Assembly (NCBI GenBank): GCA_913056185.1
Contig: CAJXLV010000001.1
Location: forward strand, 62,001 to 126,000
DNA from: an uncultured Bacteroidota bacterium
GTDB lineage: Bacteria; Bacteroidota; Rhodothermia; Rhodothermales; Salinibacteraceae
Length of the DNA stretch: 64,000 nucleotides
Direction of reading: 5' to 3'
The notes under the pieces are model-generated. The model did no database searches, was not told the DNA's origin, and saw nothing but the letters and a program-made list of their open reading frames with translations. This document shows, one piece after another, positions 46,461 through 55,596 of this stretch (the stretch's first letter is position 1; each line of letters starts with the position of its first letter). Made by a program: the position numbers and the translations under genes.

Positions 46461-47169
46461 CCCCGATCAAATTGTCTACTGGGAGTGGGGTGTCGTCACC
46501 ATCAACGCCACCCTTGTCTTCTCGTGGGTGGTGATGGCGGTGCTCGCGGGCGGGGCGTGGCTCGTGACGCGAACGCTGACTGCGGGGCCGTCTCTCTCTC
46601 GCTGGCAGAACCTGCTGGAGGTGGTGGTGGAGGGGATCCTCGACCAGATCGAGGCGGCCAGCCTGCAAAATCCCCGGCGCTACCTGCCGTTCGTGGGGAC
46701 GCTCTTCCTCTTCATCGTCACGTGCAACGTGCTCGACATTGTGCCCGGGTTTGAGCCGCCCACGGCGTCCCTCACGACGCCCGCTGCGCTCGCGCTCTGC
46801 GTCTTTGTCGCGGTGCCGGTCTACGGCGTCATGAATCGGGGCGCAAAAGGCTACTTCACGCACTACGTGCGGCCCACCGCCTTCATGCTCCCCTTCAACA
46901 TCATCGGCGAGGTGTCGCGCACTGTCGCCCTGGCGATCCGCCTCTTTGGCAACATCATGAGCGGCAACCTGATCGCGGCCATCCTGCTGAGCCTGGCACC
47001 GCTGTTCTTCCCGGCCGTCATGCAGGCGTTCGGCCTGCTGATCGGCGTCATCCAGGCGTACGTGTTTGCCGTGCTGGCGCTGGTCTACATCTCCTCGGGG
47101 GCCCGCGTGCAGCAGGAGGGCACCCCCGCCGACGCCCCCACGGACGAGACGAGCGTGCAAGCATCATGA
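46450..47169 (+). CDS. atpB: N-type ATP synthase subunit a
   Basis: 239 residues, five or six membrane segments. The essential Arg of the half-channel is in RTVALAIRLFGNIMSGNLIA. FVGTLFLFIVTCNVLDIVPG and FGLLIGVIQAYVFAVLALVY are the family's other conserved blocks. It forms the ion path next to the c-ring. Its start overlaps the end of atpR. Confidence 0.94.
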   Translation: MEISPDQIVYWEWGVVTINATLVFSWVVMAVLAGGAWLVTRTLTAGPSLSRWQNLLEVVVEGILDQIEAASLQNPRRYLPFVGTLFLFIVTCNVLDIVPGFEPPTASLTTPAALALCVFVAVPVYGVMNRGAKGYFTHYVRPTAFMLPFNIIGEVSRTVALAIRLFGNIMSGNLIAAILLSLAPLFFPAVMQAFGLLIGVIQAYVFAVLALVYISSGARVQQEGTPADAPTDETSVQAS

Positions 47170-47284
47170 TGGGTGTCCTCACACCTGCGGCTCCGCGTGG
47201 GGCCCCAAACACGCCGGAAGGCCCACACGCCAATGCAGCAAGTCACACTCCGCTGCCTCACTTTCCATCCCTCCACAGACTGAC

Positions 47285-47554
47285 ATGGACGACATAAGCT
47301 TGATTGGCATGGTGTCGATCATCGTTGCCGGGTTTACCATTGCCATCGGCTCCATCGGGCCGGCGCTCGGCGAAGGGCGTGCGCTCTCGCAGGCGCTCAA
47401 CGCGATGGCCCAGCAGCCCGACGAGGCCGACACCATCACCCGCACCCTCTTCGTCGGACTGGCCATGGTGGAGTCAACGGCCATCTACTGCTTCGTCGTG
47501 GCCCTCATCGTCATCTTCGCGAACCCGTTCTGGGACTACGTGATCGGTGTCTGA
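47285..47554 (+). CDS. atpE: N-type ATP synthase subunit c, with sodium-site residues
   Basis: 89 residues from the ATG at 47285; two membrane helices. Helix 1 contains GPALGEGRALSQAL: a Glu stands where Na+-type c subunits have Gln. Helix 2 has VESTAIY, in which Glu, Ser, Thr and Tyr (ES-T-x-x-Y) match the Na+-binding set known from Ilyobacter-type rings. Two carboxylates per hairpin are typical of N-ATPase c subunits. This supports Na+ rather than H+ transport, by family knowledge. The gene is flanked by gaps of 115 and 178 bases, the second holding island D. Confidence 0.93.
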   Translation: MDDISLIGMVSIIVAGFTIAIGSIGPALGEGRALSQALNAMAQQPDEADTITRTLFVGLAMVESTAIYCFVVALIVIFANPFWDYVIGV

Positions 47555-47600
47555 TCATCCGATCGTCTCGGAAGGATTCCGCACAAGTGTGCTTAACCCG

Positions 47601-47728
47601 CACGGTGAAGCCTGGTCCGTATTTCGTGTTGCGTATTGCGTAACGACCGGGATTGCTCACTTCACCTGCTTCACCGTGACATGCCGAAATACGGAATACG
47701 AGATACGCAATACGAGATACGCAATACA
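47601..47728. repeat. Heptameric foldback island D
   Basis: Outer 11-bp perfect inverted repeat CACGGTGAAGC (47601) and GCTTCACCGTG (47668). Left heptads at 47618-47645: CGTATTT, CGTGTTG, CGTATTG, CGTAACG. Right heptads at 47687-47728: AAATACG, GAATACG, AGATACG, CAATACG, AGATACG, CAATACA. The arms are complementary in theme. It lies between atpE and atpF. Confidence 0.85.
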
Positions 47729-47732
47729 GAAC

Positions 47733-48560
47733 ATGCAGATTGACTGGTTCACATTCGGCGCCCAGATCGTCAATTTCCTGCTCCTGATTGGGCTCCTCAA
47801 GCGGTTCCTCTACGGCCCCATCCTGGAGGCGATGGACGCGCGGGAGGCGCGCATCGCATCGCGGCTGGCAGACGCCCGCGAGAAGCAGCAGGAGGCGCAG
47901 GCCGAAAAAGAGACGTACCAGTCCCTGCAGGCAGACCTCGAGGAGGCGCGGACGCAGGCCCTGGCCGAGGCCGAACAGGAGGCGCAGGCGCGGCGGCAGG
48001 AGTTGCTCCACGAGGCCCGCGAGGAGGTCGCGCACCTGGAGCGAGAGTGGCGCGAGGCCCTGGAGCGGGAGCGCGAGTCGTTTCTGCGCGAGCTCTCGGA
48101 GCGGGCGGTCGCGGAAACGATTGCCGTGGCTCGGCGCGCCCTCCGCGACCTGGCCGACGTCGACCTTGAGGAGCAGGCCGTCGAGGTCTTTCTGGAACGG
48201 CTCCGGACGCTCACCGAACAGGAGCGCACGGCGCTGACGGAGGCGCTCCGAAGCAACGACCACGGCGCCGGGGTCCACAGTGCCTTCGCCCTGTCGGAGG
48301 CCCATCAGGCCCAGATCCGCGAGCACCTGGACGAGCAGCTGGGGGGGAAATCCGACGTGGCCTTCGACACCGACGCCGAGGTGGGCTTTGGGGTGGAACT
48401 GCGGGTGGGGGAACGGAAGGTGGCCTGGAGCCTCGACAGCTACCTCGACGCCCTGAAGGCCCGCGTCCGCGAGCGCCTCGACGCGGAGCTGCGGAAGGCC
48501 TCCCCCGAGGGCGCGGACGCCCCCGTTGGCCCGCCCGGATCGACGAACGAAGAATCGTGA
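47733..48560 (+). CDS. atpF: N-type ATP synthase subunit b (long form)
   Basis: 275 residues from the ATG at 47733, right after the foldback island. One membrane segment ([20 protein letters not shown]), then about 170 residues of charged coiled coil ([20 protein letters not shown]) and a globular C-terminal part ending [18 protein letters not shown]. Standard b subunits are near 160 residues; the extra part probably replaces delta, which is absent from the operon, as in other N-ATPases. It forms the peripheral stalk. Confidence 0.9.
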   Translation: MQIDWFTFGAQIVNFLLLIGLLKRFLYGPILEAMDAREARIASRLADAREKQQEAQAEKETYQSLQADLEEARTQALAEAEQEAQARRQELLHEAREEVAHLEREWREALERERESFLRELSERAVAETIAVARRALRDLADVDLEEQAVEVFLERLRTLTEQERTALTEALRSNDHGAGVHSAFALSEAHQAQIREHLDEQLGGKSDVAFDTDAEVGFGVELRVGERKVAWSLDSYLDALKARVRERLDAELRKASPEGADAPVGPPGSTNEES

Positions 48561-48652
48561 CGACGACGGTCGGCGGACGGCGGAGAAGACCGTATCGCTG
48601 CGGCCTGCCGGCTGCCGTCCGCCATCCACGAACACACCGGGGCCGTTCCCAA

Positions 48653-50236
48653 ATGACTCACGAGACGCCGATGAACCGAGACCGTCTCAACACCGATCCA
48701 ACCCCCAAAATTACAGCGTGGCTCGACACCACGTTCGATGTCCTGGCCACGGCGCGGGAGCACGCGCCCCCCGGCCCGGTCGTGGAAGAGGTGGGCACAG
48801 TGACCCATGTGGGGGAGGGCATTGCTCGGGTGCGGGGCCTTCCGTCCGTCCAATCGGAGGAACTGGTGCGGTTTGAGGGCGGCGTGCGGGGGATGGCGTT
48901 CAACCTGGACCCGGACACGGTGGGCGTCATCCTGCTGGACGAGAGCGAGCGACTGGAGGCGGGCGACGAGGTGCAACGAACAGGGCGCATCTTGGACGTG
49001 CCCGTGGGCCCGGAGCTGCTCGGCCGCGTCGTCGACGCCCTCGGCCGCCCCCTCGACGAGCAGGGCGCCGTTCGGGCCGGGGAGCGGTGGCCGGTGGAGC
49101 GCGAGGCGCCTCCCATCATGGCGCGCGCCCCGGTGGAGACGCCCCTGCAGACGGGCCTCAAGGTGGTCGACGCCCTCATCCCCATTGGCCGCGGGCAGCG
49201 CGAACTCATCCTGGGGGACCGCCAGACCGGCAAGACGGCCGTGGCGCTCGACACCATCCTCCACCAGCACGACACGGAGGTCCTCTGCGTCTACTGCGCG
49301 GTGGGCCAGCGAAATTCCGCCGTCGCCTCCGTCATTGCCGACCTGCGCGAGCACGACGCCCTCGACTACACCACCGTTGTCGTGGCGAGCGGCGAGGGGC
49401 CGCCCGGCCTCCAATTCGTCGCCCCCTACGCCGCCACCTCCATCGCCGAGTCGTTCATGGCGCAGGGACGCGATGCCCTCGTGGTGTACGACGACCTCAC
49501 GCGCCACGCCCGCGCCTACCGCGAGCTGTCGCTTCTCCTGCGCCGCCCGCCGGGCCGCGAGGCCTTTCCCGGCGACATCTTCTACATCCACTCGCGCCTC
49601 CTGGAACGCTCCACCCACCTGAAGGACGAGCACGGCGGGGGCTCGCTCACAGCCCTGCCCATCGTGGAGACGGAGGCGCAGAACATCTCGGCCTACATCC
49701 CCACGAACCTCATCTCGATTACCGACGGGCAGATTTTTCTGTCGCCGACCCTCTTCCAGAAGGGCGTGCTCCCGGCCGTCGACGTGGGGCGCTCGGTGTC
49801 GCGGGTGGGCGGCAAGGCGCAACGTCCGGCCTACCGGGCGCTCACCGGCGAGCTCCGGCTCTCGTACTCGCAATTTCAGGAGCTGGAGGCCTTTGCCCGG
49901 TTTGGCACGCGGCTCGACGAAGAGACGCGCGAGACCCTCCGCCGCGGCCGTCGGGTCCGGGAGGTGCTGAAACAGCCGCAATACGCCCCCCTTCCCGTCG
50001 CCGAGCAGGTGGCCGTCCTCCTCGCCACCACCGAAGGGCTGTTCGACGCGCTCGAGCCCGAGCAGGTGGGCGAGGCCGAACGGCGCGTCCGCGACGCCAT
50101 CCGCGAGGCGCACCCGGCCCTGTGCGACAAGATCCACGACGGCACGAACCTGACGGACGAAGACCGGGCGGCCCTGCTGGAGACGGCACGCGAGGCCCTC
50201 AACCCAATAACCGAGCCCACCGATGCAGACGCTTGA
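48653..50236 (+). CDS. atpA: N-type ATP synthase alpha subunit
   Basis: 527 residues from the ATG at 48653. A GTG at 48557 overlapping the b stop is another start, giving 559 residues with an odd Arg-rich leader. Features: [17 protein letters not shown], Walker [34 protein letters not shown] and SRLLERS (the alpha block). Non-catalytic nucleotide-binding partner of beta. It ends overlapping atpG by 14 bases. The extein-like order b-alpha-gamma without delta is the N-ATPase layout. Confidence 0.93.
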   Translation: MTHETPMNRDRLNTDPTPKITAWLDTTFDVLATAREHAPPGPVVEEVGTVTHVGEGIARVRGLPSVQSEELVRFEGGVRGMAFNLDPDTVGVILLDESERLEAGDEVQRTGRILDVPVGPELLGRVVDALGRPLDEQGAVRAGERWPVEREAPPIMARAPVETPLQTGLKVVDALIPIGRGQRELILGDRQTGKTAVALDTILHQHDTEVLCVYCAVGQRNSAVASVIADLREHDALDYTTVVVASGEGPPGLQFVAPYAATSIAESFMAQGRDALVVYDDLTRHARAYRELSLLLRRPPGREAFPGDIFYIHSRLLERSTHLKDEHGGGSLTALPIVETEAQNISAYIPTNLISITDGQIFLSPTLFQKGVLPAVDVGRSVSRVGGKAQRPAYRALTGELRLSYSQFQELEAFARFGTRLDEETRETLRRGRRVREVLKQPQYAPLPVAEQVAVLLATTEGLFDALEPEQVGEAERRVRDAIREAHPALCDKIHDGTNLTDEDRAALLETAREALNPITEPTDADA

Positions 50237-51107
50237 GACGCTCCGCCGCCAGATCAACAGCACCGAGAGCCTGCACTCGGTCGTGCGCACCATGAAGGTG
50301 CTGTCGATGACCAGCATCCGGCAGTGCGAGGCCGCCGTCGAGTCGCTCTCCGACTACTACCGAACGGTGCGGCTGGGCCTGCGGATTGCCCTCCGCCACC
50401 GCCCGCGCGAGGGACGCGTACTCCCCACCACCGCCACGGGCCGCCAGGGCGTGATTGTGTTCGGCTCGGCGTGGGGCATGTGCGGGCGCTTCAACGAAAC
50501 CCTGGCAGCGCACGCGACGGAGCGGCTCGGGGAGGCGCAGCGCCCGCGGACGGTGCTCGTGCTCGGGGAGTACGTGGGGGACGCCCTGGAGGCGGAGGGC
50601 CTTGCGCCCAACCTGCAGGCGGCGGGCCCGGAGTCGGTGGAGGGCATCACGGCCCGCGTGCAGGAGCTGCTCATCACCATCGAGCAGTGGCGGCTGGACG
50701 AGCAGATCGACCGGGTGCTGCTCTTCTACAACCAGTCCACGCCCGGCGCCGGCTACGCCCCGACGACGCAGCGCCTGCTGCCCCTCGATAACGAGTGGCT
50801 TGCTCAGCTGGAGCATGAGGACTGGCCCACCCGCATGGCCCCCACCTTTCGGGGCGATTGGGAGACGCTGTTCGCGTCGCTGGTGCGGCAGTACTTTTTT
50901 GTGTCCCTCTACCGCGCATGTGCAGAGTCGCTGGCCAGCGAGCACGCAAGCCGCCTGGCGGCGATGCAAATGGCCGAGGACAACGTGCAGGAGCGGCTCG
51001 ACGACCTCCAGGGGCGATTCCACCGCACGCGCCAAAACGCCATCACCGAAGAGCTGCTCGACATTACGTCCGGCTTCGAGGCGCTGCGGACCGAAGACAC
51101 GGCGTAG
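50223..51107 (+). CDS. atpG: N-type ATP synthase gamma subunit
   Basis: 294 residues. N-terminal helix [20 protein letters not shown] and C-terminal helix [20 protein letters not shown] form the rotating coiled coil; the middle Rossmann-like domain has [20 protein letters not shown]. Slightly diverged from F-type gamma (GSAWGMCG instead of GSDRGLCG), as in N-ATPases. It is the last gene of the operon. It overlaps the atpA end. Confidence 0.92.
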   Translation: MQTLETLRRQINSTESLHSVVRTMKVLSMTSIRQCEAAVESLSDYYRTVRLGLRIALRHRPREGRVLPTTATGRQGVIVFGSAWGMCGRFNETLAAHATERLGEAQRPRTVLVLGEYVGDALEAEGLAPNLQAAGPESVEGITARVQELLITIEQWRLDEQIDRVLLFYNQSTPGAGYAPTTQRLLPLDNEWLAQLEHEDWPTRMAPTFRGDWETLFASLVRQYFFVSLYRACAESLASEHASRLAAMQMAEDNVQERLDDLQGRFHRTRQNAITEELLDITSGFEALRTEDTA

Positions 51108-51285
51108 CCTCCCTGCGCTCCGGAGGCGTTACGGAGACGGAAAAGTCGCGCCCAAGCCGGCCCACACGGGACACTTCCAGGGGATGGAGGACGTTGGGCG
51201 TCTTCCGCTGCCGATTGGGCTGCTATCGAGCAGCGGCACGCCCTCACAGTCGCATGTCCTCTTCGTCCCGCCACTCCTCCCCACC

Positions 51286-51429
51286 ATGGTTCTGGGTCTT
51301 GTCAGCCTCTTCGGCATCGTCGGTGCCGTCGCGCTTATCTTCGCACTGGGATTCGGTCTTCTGTATCTGCTCTGGACTCTCCTGCAACCGCCCGATCCCC
51401 CCGCCGACGGCTCGACGGACAACGCGTGA
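51286..51429 (+). CDS. Very short membrane protein
   Basis: 47 residues: one membrane segment GIVGAVALIFALGFGLLYLL with an acidic, proline-rich tail. It lies 178 bases after atpG. Nothing is known; reality is plausible because the segment is clean and the codon use is ordinary. Confidence 0.4.
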   Translation: MVLGLVSLFGIVGAVALIFALGFGLLYLLWTLLQPPDPPADGSTDNA

Positions 51430-51436
51430 CTCCTCT

Positions 51437-51652
51437 CTACTGCTTCGATGGAGGAGACCGCCCCTGGTGCGACGCCGCGAGGTAGTACCACGCAAAGCCG
51501 CCCGCCACGACAACGACGCCAAGTGCCAGCCCCACTCCTTCCGCCGGCGTCGTGCGCGGCATTGTCGTCACCCGCGGCAGCACAATCAGGCCGCCCACAA
51601 ACAAGACGAATGAGAAAATCGCCACGCCAAAGAATTCCAGAAAAAGCTTCAT
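51437..51652 (-). CDS. Small two-span membrane protein
   Basis: 71 residues from ATG at 51652. Two membrane segments: FFGVAIFSFVLFVGGLIVLP and VGLALGVVVVAGGFAWYYLA, with a short basic tail. Family not recognised. Convergent with the preceding 47-residue gene. Confidence 0.55.
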   Translation of the reverse strand: MKLFLEFFGVAIFSFVLFVGGLIVLPRVTTMPRTTPAEGVGLALGVVVVAGGFAWYYLAASHQGRSPPSKQ

Positions 51653-51699
51653 TGGGAAGCAGTGGGGCCAGCGGAACGGGCACGTAGGGGCGAAGCGCC

Positions 51700-52020
51700 T
51701 CACTCGGACTCCGCCGCCTCTTCGGGCAGTATCTGAACGCCCTGACGGGCCAGCTCCATGCTGTGCTCGTCCGCAATACGGTCCAGGGCGAGGCCAATGA
51801 GTTCCTCCGCCTCGTCCGGATCGACGGTCGCAGGCACGTAGACCGGAAGTACGCTTTCGGTCTCGTGCTCCACATCTCCCACCTCCGCCATGCCCACCCC
51901 CGTAATCACCTGTCCATACTCTTCGCCCGTCCGGTGCACGTGCGCTTCAACTGTTTCGTACACCTGATCCAGAAACGCATCGGGGCCTTCCAGCAAAAAT
52001 GTACGCTCTTGCGCATCCAT
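51700..52020 (-). CDS. Hypothetical protein
   Basis: 106 residues from ATG at 52020 (a GTG start at 52038 is possible). Acidic, mixed alpha/beta: RTFLLEGPDAFLDQVYETVE and PVYVPATVDPDEAEELIGLA then LDRIADEHSMELARQGVQIL. No signal or membrane segment; likely cytoplasmic. Family not recognised. It is 48 bases upstream of the 71-residue membrane protein gene on the same strand. Confidence 0.6.
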   Translation of the reverse strand: MDAQERTFLLEGPDAFLDQVYETVEAHVHRTGEEYGQVITGVGMAEVGDVEHETESVLPVYVPATVDPDEAEELIGLALDRIADEHSMELARQGVQILPEEAAESE

Positions 52021-52038
52021 AAAACCTGAGAGGCTCAC

Positions 52039-52443
52039 GTGAGGAGAACATACCAGCGGAAAAGATAGACAGTGAGCGGCGGTGCGGGCGTAATAGAATA
52101 GGCGCCTTGTCCCATGGGCGTTTTCTGGATCGTGCGCCCTCTACTCTCGGAAAGGCACCCCCAGACGCTCTTTCCATCTCAAATGCCCCACCCCAAGGAG
52201 AATTCCGCACGTCGGCACCGGGGCCGATTGGCCTCTTCCGATGTTTTTCTCCCGACTCTTCCTTCCCGGTATTCCCGAGGAGACCCCGCGGCTCTTTTGG
52301 GGCGAGACTGCCAGACGGAGCGCCCCCGTCCTGCGCCGATGGATGAGGCCCTGTGCCGCCTCCCCTCTCATCTTATGCAGCGTCCCTGAACAGCCAGGGA
52401 ACGATGGCCTCCACTGTCCGCGGCACGCTCCCTTCTCCTCCTG
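52039..52443. other. 405-base region without a credible gene
   Basis: Only short, low-quality frames occur here. It separates the minus-strand hypothetical gene from the plus-strand Lon-like gene, so promoters for both are expected. No repeat or hairpin stood out. Confidence 0.4.
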
Positions 52444-54855
52444 ATGGCCGACCCAAGCCTCGACGCTGGCCTGTCCCCCGACGCGCTGTATCGCCCTGCG
52501 GCCTCGGTCCCGTTCCCCGACGCCCCCCCAGACGGCATCGATCCGCTCTTGGGGCAGGGACGGGCGGAAGAGGCTCTGCGTGTGGGCGTGGGCATGAGCG
52601 CCCCGGGGTACAACGTGTTTGCCCTCGGCCCGTCTGAGACCGACAAATCCACCCTCGTACGCCGCCTTCTGGAACGAGAGGCCGAGCAAAAAGCCCCGCC
52701 GGCCGACTGGTGCTATGTCTTCAACTTCGAGCAGCCGCAGGCCCCTCAGGCCCTTCGCCTGCCCGCCGGGCAGGGCCGCGCCCTCCAGGCCGATATGGAG
52801 CAGTTCGTCGACGATTTGCAGACGGGACTCGCGGCGGCGTTTGAGAGCGAAGAGTACCAGACCCGCCGGCAGTTGGTCGTCGAGGCGTTTCAGGAGGAGC
52901 ACCAGCAGGCCCTGTCGGCCCTCCACGACAAAGCTGAGGAGCATGGACTGGCCTTCCTGCACACGCCCACCGGCTTTTTGTTTGCCCCCCTGCGGGACGG
53001 GCAGGTCCTGTCGCCGGACGAGATCAGTGCCCTCCCGCAGGAGGAGCAGGATCGTCTCCAGGCGGCCGTGGAAACGCTCCAGGAGGAGCTGCTTCATATC
53101 TTGCGGGGCGTGCCCGCCCATCAGCGCCAGATGAGCGAACAGCTCCGCGACCTCAACCGGGATGTCGCGCGCTATGCCGTCGAGGATCTCATTGGCACTC
53201 TTCGCACCCGGTACACTTCTCATGCGGCGATCCAATCCTACCTGGACGCGGTAGAGGCGGACATTGTAAAAAACATCACCGATCTGCTGCCGCAAATCCT
53301 GGGGCAACCGACCGGCCCCGAGCCATCACTGCGCGGCGGGCTCCAGCGCTACACCGTCAACCCCCTGGTGACACACGAGCAGGGCAACGGGGCCCCCGTC
53401 GTCTATGAAGACCGCCCGTCGCTCCGGCAGCTGGTGGGGCGTACGGAGCACCGAATCGAAGACGGTGTGCTGACCACAGACTTTACGCTGATTCGCAGAG
53501 GTGCGCTCCACCGCGCCAACGGGGGCTACCTGATGCTCGATGCACGCCGCGTCTTGCAGCAGCCCTTCGCCTGGGAGGCGCTCAAGCGCATCCTACGTGC
53601 CGGTGAGATTCGCATCCAATCCCCCTACGAAGACGTCGGCCTCGTCAGCACGGTCTCCCTCGAGCCGGAGCCCATCCCGCTCGACGTGAAGGTAGTACTG
53701 GTGGGCGACCGCTGGCTCTACTACGTACTGCAAGCCCTGGACCCCGAGTTCGACGAGCTGTTCCGCGTGGAGGCCGACTTTGAGGATGAGATCGACCGGA
53801 CGGCCCACACCGAGCAGCAGTACGCGCAGCTGTTGCGGCACCTGGCCCACCGGGCCGACCTGCGCCCCCTCCAGCCCCACGCCCTCGCCCGCCTCGTGGA
53901 GCACAGCGCCCGCCTCGCCGGCCGGGCCAACAAACTTTCGATGGAGATCGACACGATGCGTGAGATCACGCGGGAAGCGGATTTTTGGGCCGGGGAGCAC
54001 GGCCGCGACACCATCGAGCAGGCGGATGTGGACCGGGCCCTGGAGGCGCGCCGCACCCGCGCCGGGCGGCTTCGCGAACGCACGCACGAGCACATTCTCG
54101 AAGAGACCCTTTTCATCGATACCACCGGGACGGTGGTCGGCCAAATCAACGGGCTGTCGGTTCTGGAGGTCGGACGCGATGCGTTCGGGCGGCCCCACCG
54201 CATCACGGCCCGCGTGCACATCGGCACCGGCACGGTGGTCGACATTGAGCGGGAGGTGGAGCTGGGCGGCCCCATCCACTCCAAGGGCGTGATGATTCTG
54301 TCCGGCTTCTTGGGGGCGCGGTACGCCACAGAGCACCCCCTGTCGCTCACTGCCAGCCTCGTCTTTGAGCAGTCGTACGGCGGTGTGGAGGGGGACAGCG
54401 CATCCTCGGCCGAGCTCTACGCCCTGCTCTCGGCCATCGCCGAGGTGCCGCTCGCGCAGTCGATAGCCGTCACCGGTTCGGTCAACCAGCACGGCGAGGT
54501 GCAGCCGATCGGCGGTGTCAACGAAAAAATCGAGGGCTTCTTTGACGTCTGTGCCGCCCGCGGCCTCACTGGCGAACACGGCGTGCTCATCCCTCGCGCC
54601 AATATGGACGACTTGATGCTCCGCCCTCCGGTTCGGGATGCGGTCCGTGCCGGAGAGTTTCACGTGTACCCGGTGGCAACCATCGATGCGGGCATGGAAC
54701 GCCTGACGGGCCAGGCGATGGGCACGCGGCGCGACGATGGCACGTACCCGCCGGGGTCGATCAACGAGCGCGTGGCACACCGCCTCGAGCACTTCGCGGA
54801 GGAGCGCGCCGAATTTCAAATGCAGGCCAATGGACAGGAAGCGTCTGTGTCTTGA
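52444..54855 (+). CDS. Lon-like ATP-dependent protease
   Basis: 803 residues of the AAA_32/Lon_C class. The ATPase part has NVFALGPSETDKSTLVRRLL (Walker A, with Asp where the last Gly is expected) and RANGGYLMLDARRVLQQPFA (Walker B-like). A long helical insert spans about 130-280. The protease domain ends with GDSASSAELYALLSAIAEVP (catalytic Ser) and GGVNEKIEGFFDVC (catalytic Lys). It degrades damaged or regulatory proteins in the cytoplasm. The altered P-loop raises the question of how it uses ATP. Confidence 0.9.
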   Translation: MADPSLDAGLSPDALYRPAASVPFPDAPPDGIDPLLGQGRAEEALRVGVGMSAPGYNVFALGPSETDKSTLVRRLLEREAEQKAPPADWCYVFNFEQPQAPQALRLPAGQGRALQADMEQFVDDLQTGLAAAFESEEYQTRRQLVVEAFQEEHQQALSALHDKAEEHGLAFLHTPTGFLFAPLRDGQVLSPDEISALPQEEQDRLQAAVETLQEELLHILRGVPAHQRQMSEQLRDLNRDVARYAVEDLIGTLRTRYTSHAAIQSYLDAVEADIVKNITDLLPQILGQPTGPEPSLRGGLQRYTVNPLVTHEQGNGAPVVYEDRPSLRQLVGRTEHRIEDGVLTTDFTLIRRGALHRANGGYLMLDARRVLQQPFAWEALKRILRAGEIRIQSPYEDVGLVSTVSLEPEPIPLDVKVVLVGDRWLYYVLQALDPEFDELFRVEADFEDEIDRTAHTEQQYAQLLRHLAHRADLRPLQPHALARLVEHSARLAGRANKLSMEIDTMREITREADFWAGEHGRDTIEQADVDRALEARRTRAGRLRERTHEHILEETLFIDTTGTVVGQINGLSVLEVGRDAFGRPHRITARVHIGTGTVVDIEREVELGGPIHSKGVMILSGFLGARYATEHPLSLTASLVFEQSYGGVEGDSASSAELYALLSAIAEVPLAQSIAVTGSVNQHGEVQPIGGVNEKIEGFFDVCAARGLTGEHGVLIPRANMDDLMLRPPVRDAVRAGEFHVYPVATIDAGMERLTGQAMGTRRDDGTYPPGSINERVAHRLEHFAEERAEFQMQANGQEASVS

Positions 54856-54875
54856 GTCGGCACTGGCACACAGCG

Positions 54876-55448
54876 TCACTTGCGTACTTGCTCATTCTTC
54901 AATGCCTGCGAGGTGGGCAGCGGTCGCAGCATGCCCCCGCGGCTGGTACGGATCTCTTCGACCGTGATGAAGGCAGCAGGCGCCACCGACTCGATGCGCT
55001 CCGCGACCGCACTGGCATGTCGCCGTGCCACGACGACATTCAGCACCGTCACCGGCCCCGACCGCCCGCGGCCCTCCATCTCCGTTACGGCGTAGCCCTC
55101 CTCCCGCAGCAGCTGCGCTGCCGCCCTGCCAGTGCCCTCTGGCGCCGGCAGGATGGCGCGCACAACGACACGCCCCAGGGCCAGCGCCCGCTCAACCGAC
55201 ACCCCCACGTATGTCCCCATCGCAAACCCACCGGCGTATCCCGCTAAGTGATACGGGGACGACAGGTGCTGCATCGCATTCCCAACGGCCACCACCCAAA
55301 TGAGCACCTCTACGAACCCGACCGCCGCGGCTCCTCCCCGCCGGCCACGCATCATCAACAGAATACGCACGGCTCCCATCGATACATCCACAATGCGCAT
55401 CGCAAAAATGAGAAGTGGGCCGTAGGGCAACGCAAACCAGACGTCCAT
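54876..55448 (-). CDS. DUF2179 (UPF0316-like) membrane protein
   Basis: 190 residues from ATG at 55448. Three membrane segments in the first 95 residues (YGPLLIFAMRIVDVSMGAVR, VGFVEVLIWVVAVGNAMQHL, YAGGFAMGTYVGVSVERALA), then a soluble DUF2179 domain with LLREEGYAVTEMEGRGRSGP and VVARRHASAVAERIESVAPA. The fold resembles YitT-type C-terminal domains that may bind nucleotides. Function unknown. Convergent with the protease gene, 20 bases apart. Confidence 0.8.
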   Translation of the reverse strand: MDVWFALPYGPLLIFAMRIVDVSMGAVRILLMMRGRRGGAAAVGFVEVLIWVVAVGNAMQHLSSPYHLAGYAGGFAMGTYVGVSVERALALGRVVVRAILPAPEGTGRAAAQLLREEGYAVTEMEGRGRSGPVTVLNVVVARRHASAVAERIESVAPAAFITVEEIRTSRGGMLRPLPTSQALKNEQVRK

Positions 55449-55596
55449 AAGGCGGCGGTGGCTCAATAAGAGAATATGCAGGCCGTCCACTCGTGCACCG
55501 ACTGGAGGGACAGCCTGCGTGCGCGTGCTCGTCACCGGCCCCTCCCGGCTTTAGAATGATCATTCCTCGGCTCTACTCATCTCGCGTCGGCTTCTC

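Noticed and set aside
48557-48653. GTG start for atpA overlapping the atpF stop
   Set aside because: It would add 32 residues of Arg-rich low-conservation sequence before the usual alpha start. Kept as an alternative only.
51107-51127. Hairpin GCCTCC/GGAGGC after atpG
   Set aside because: Only six pairs, a nine-base loop and no T-tract, so it is not called a terminator.
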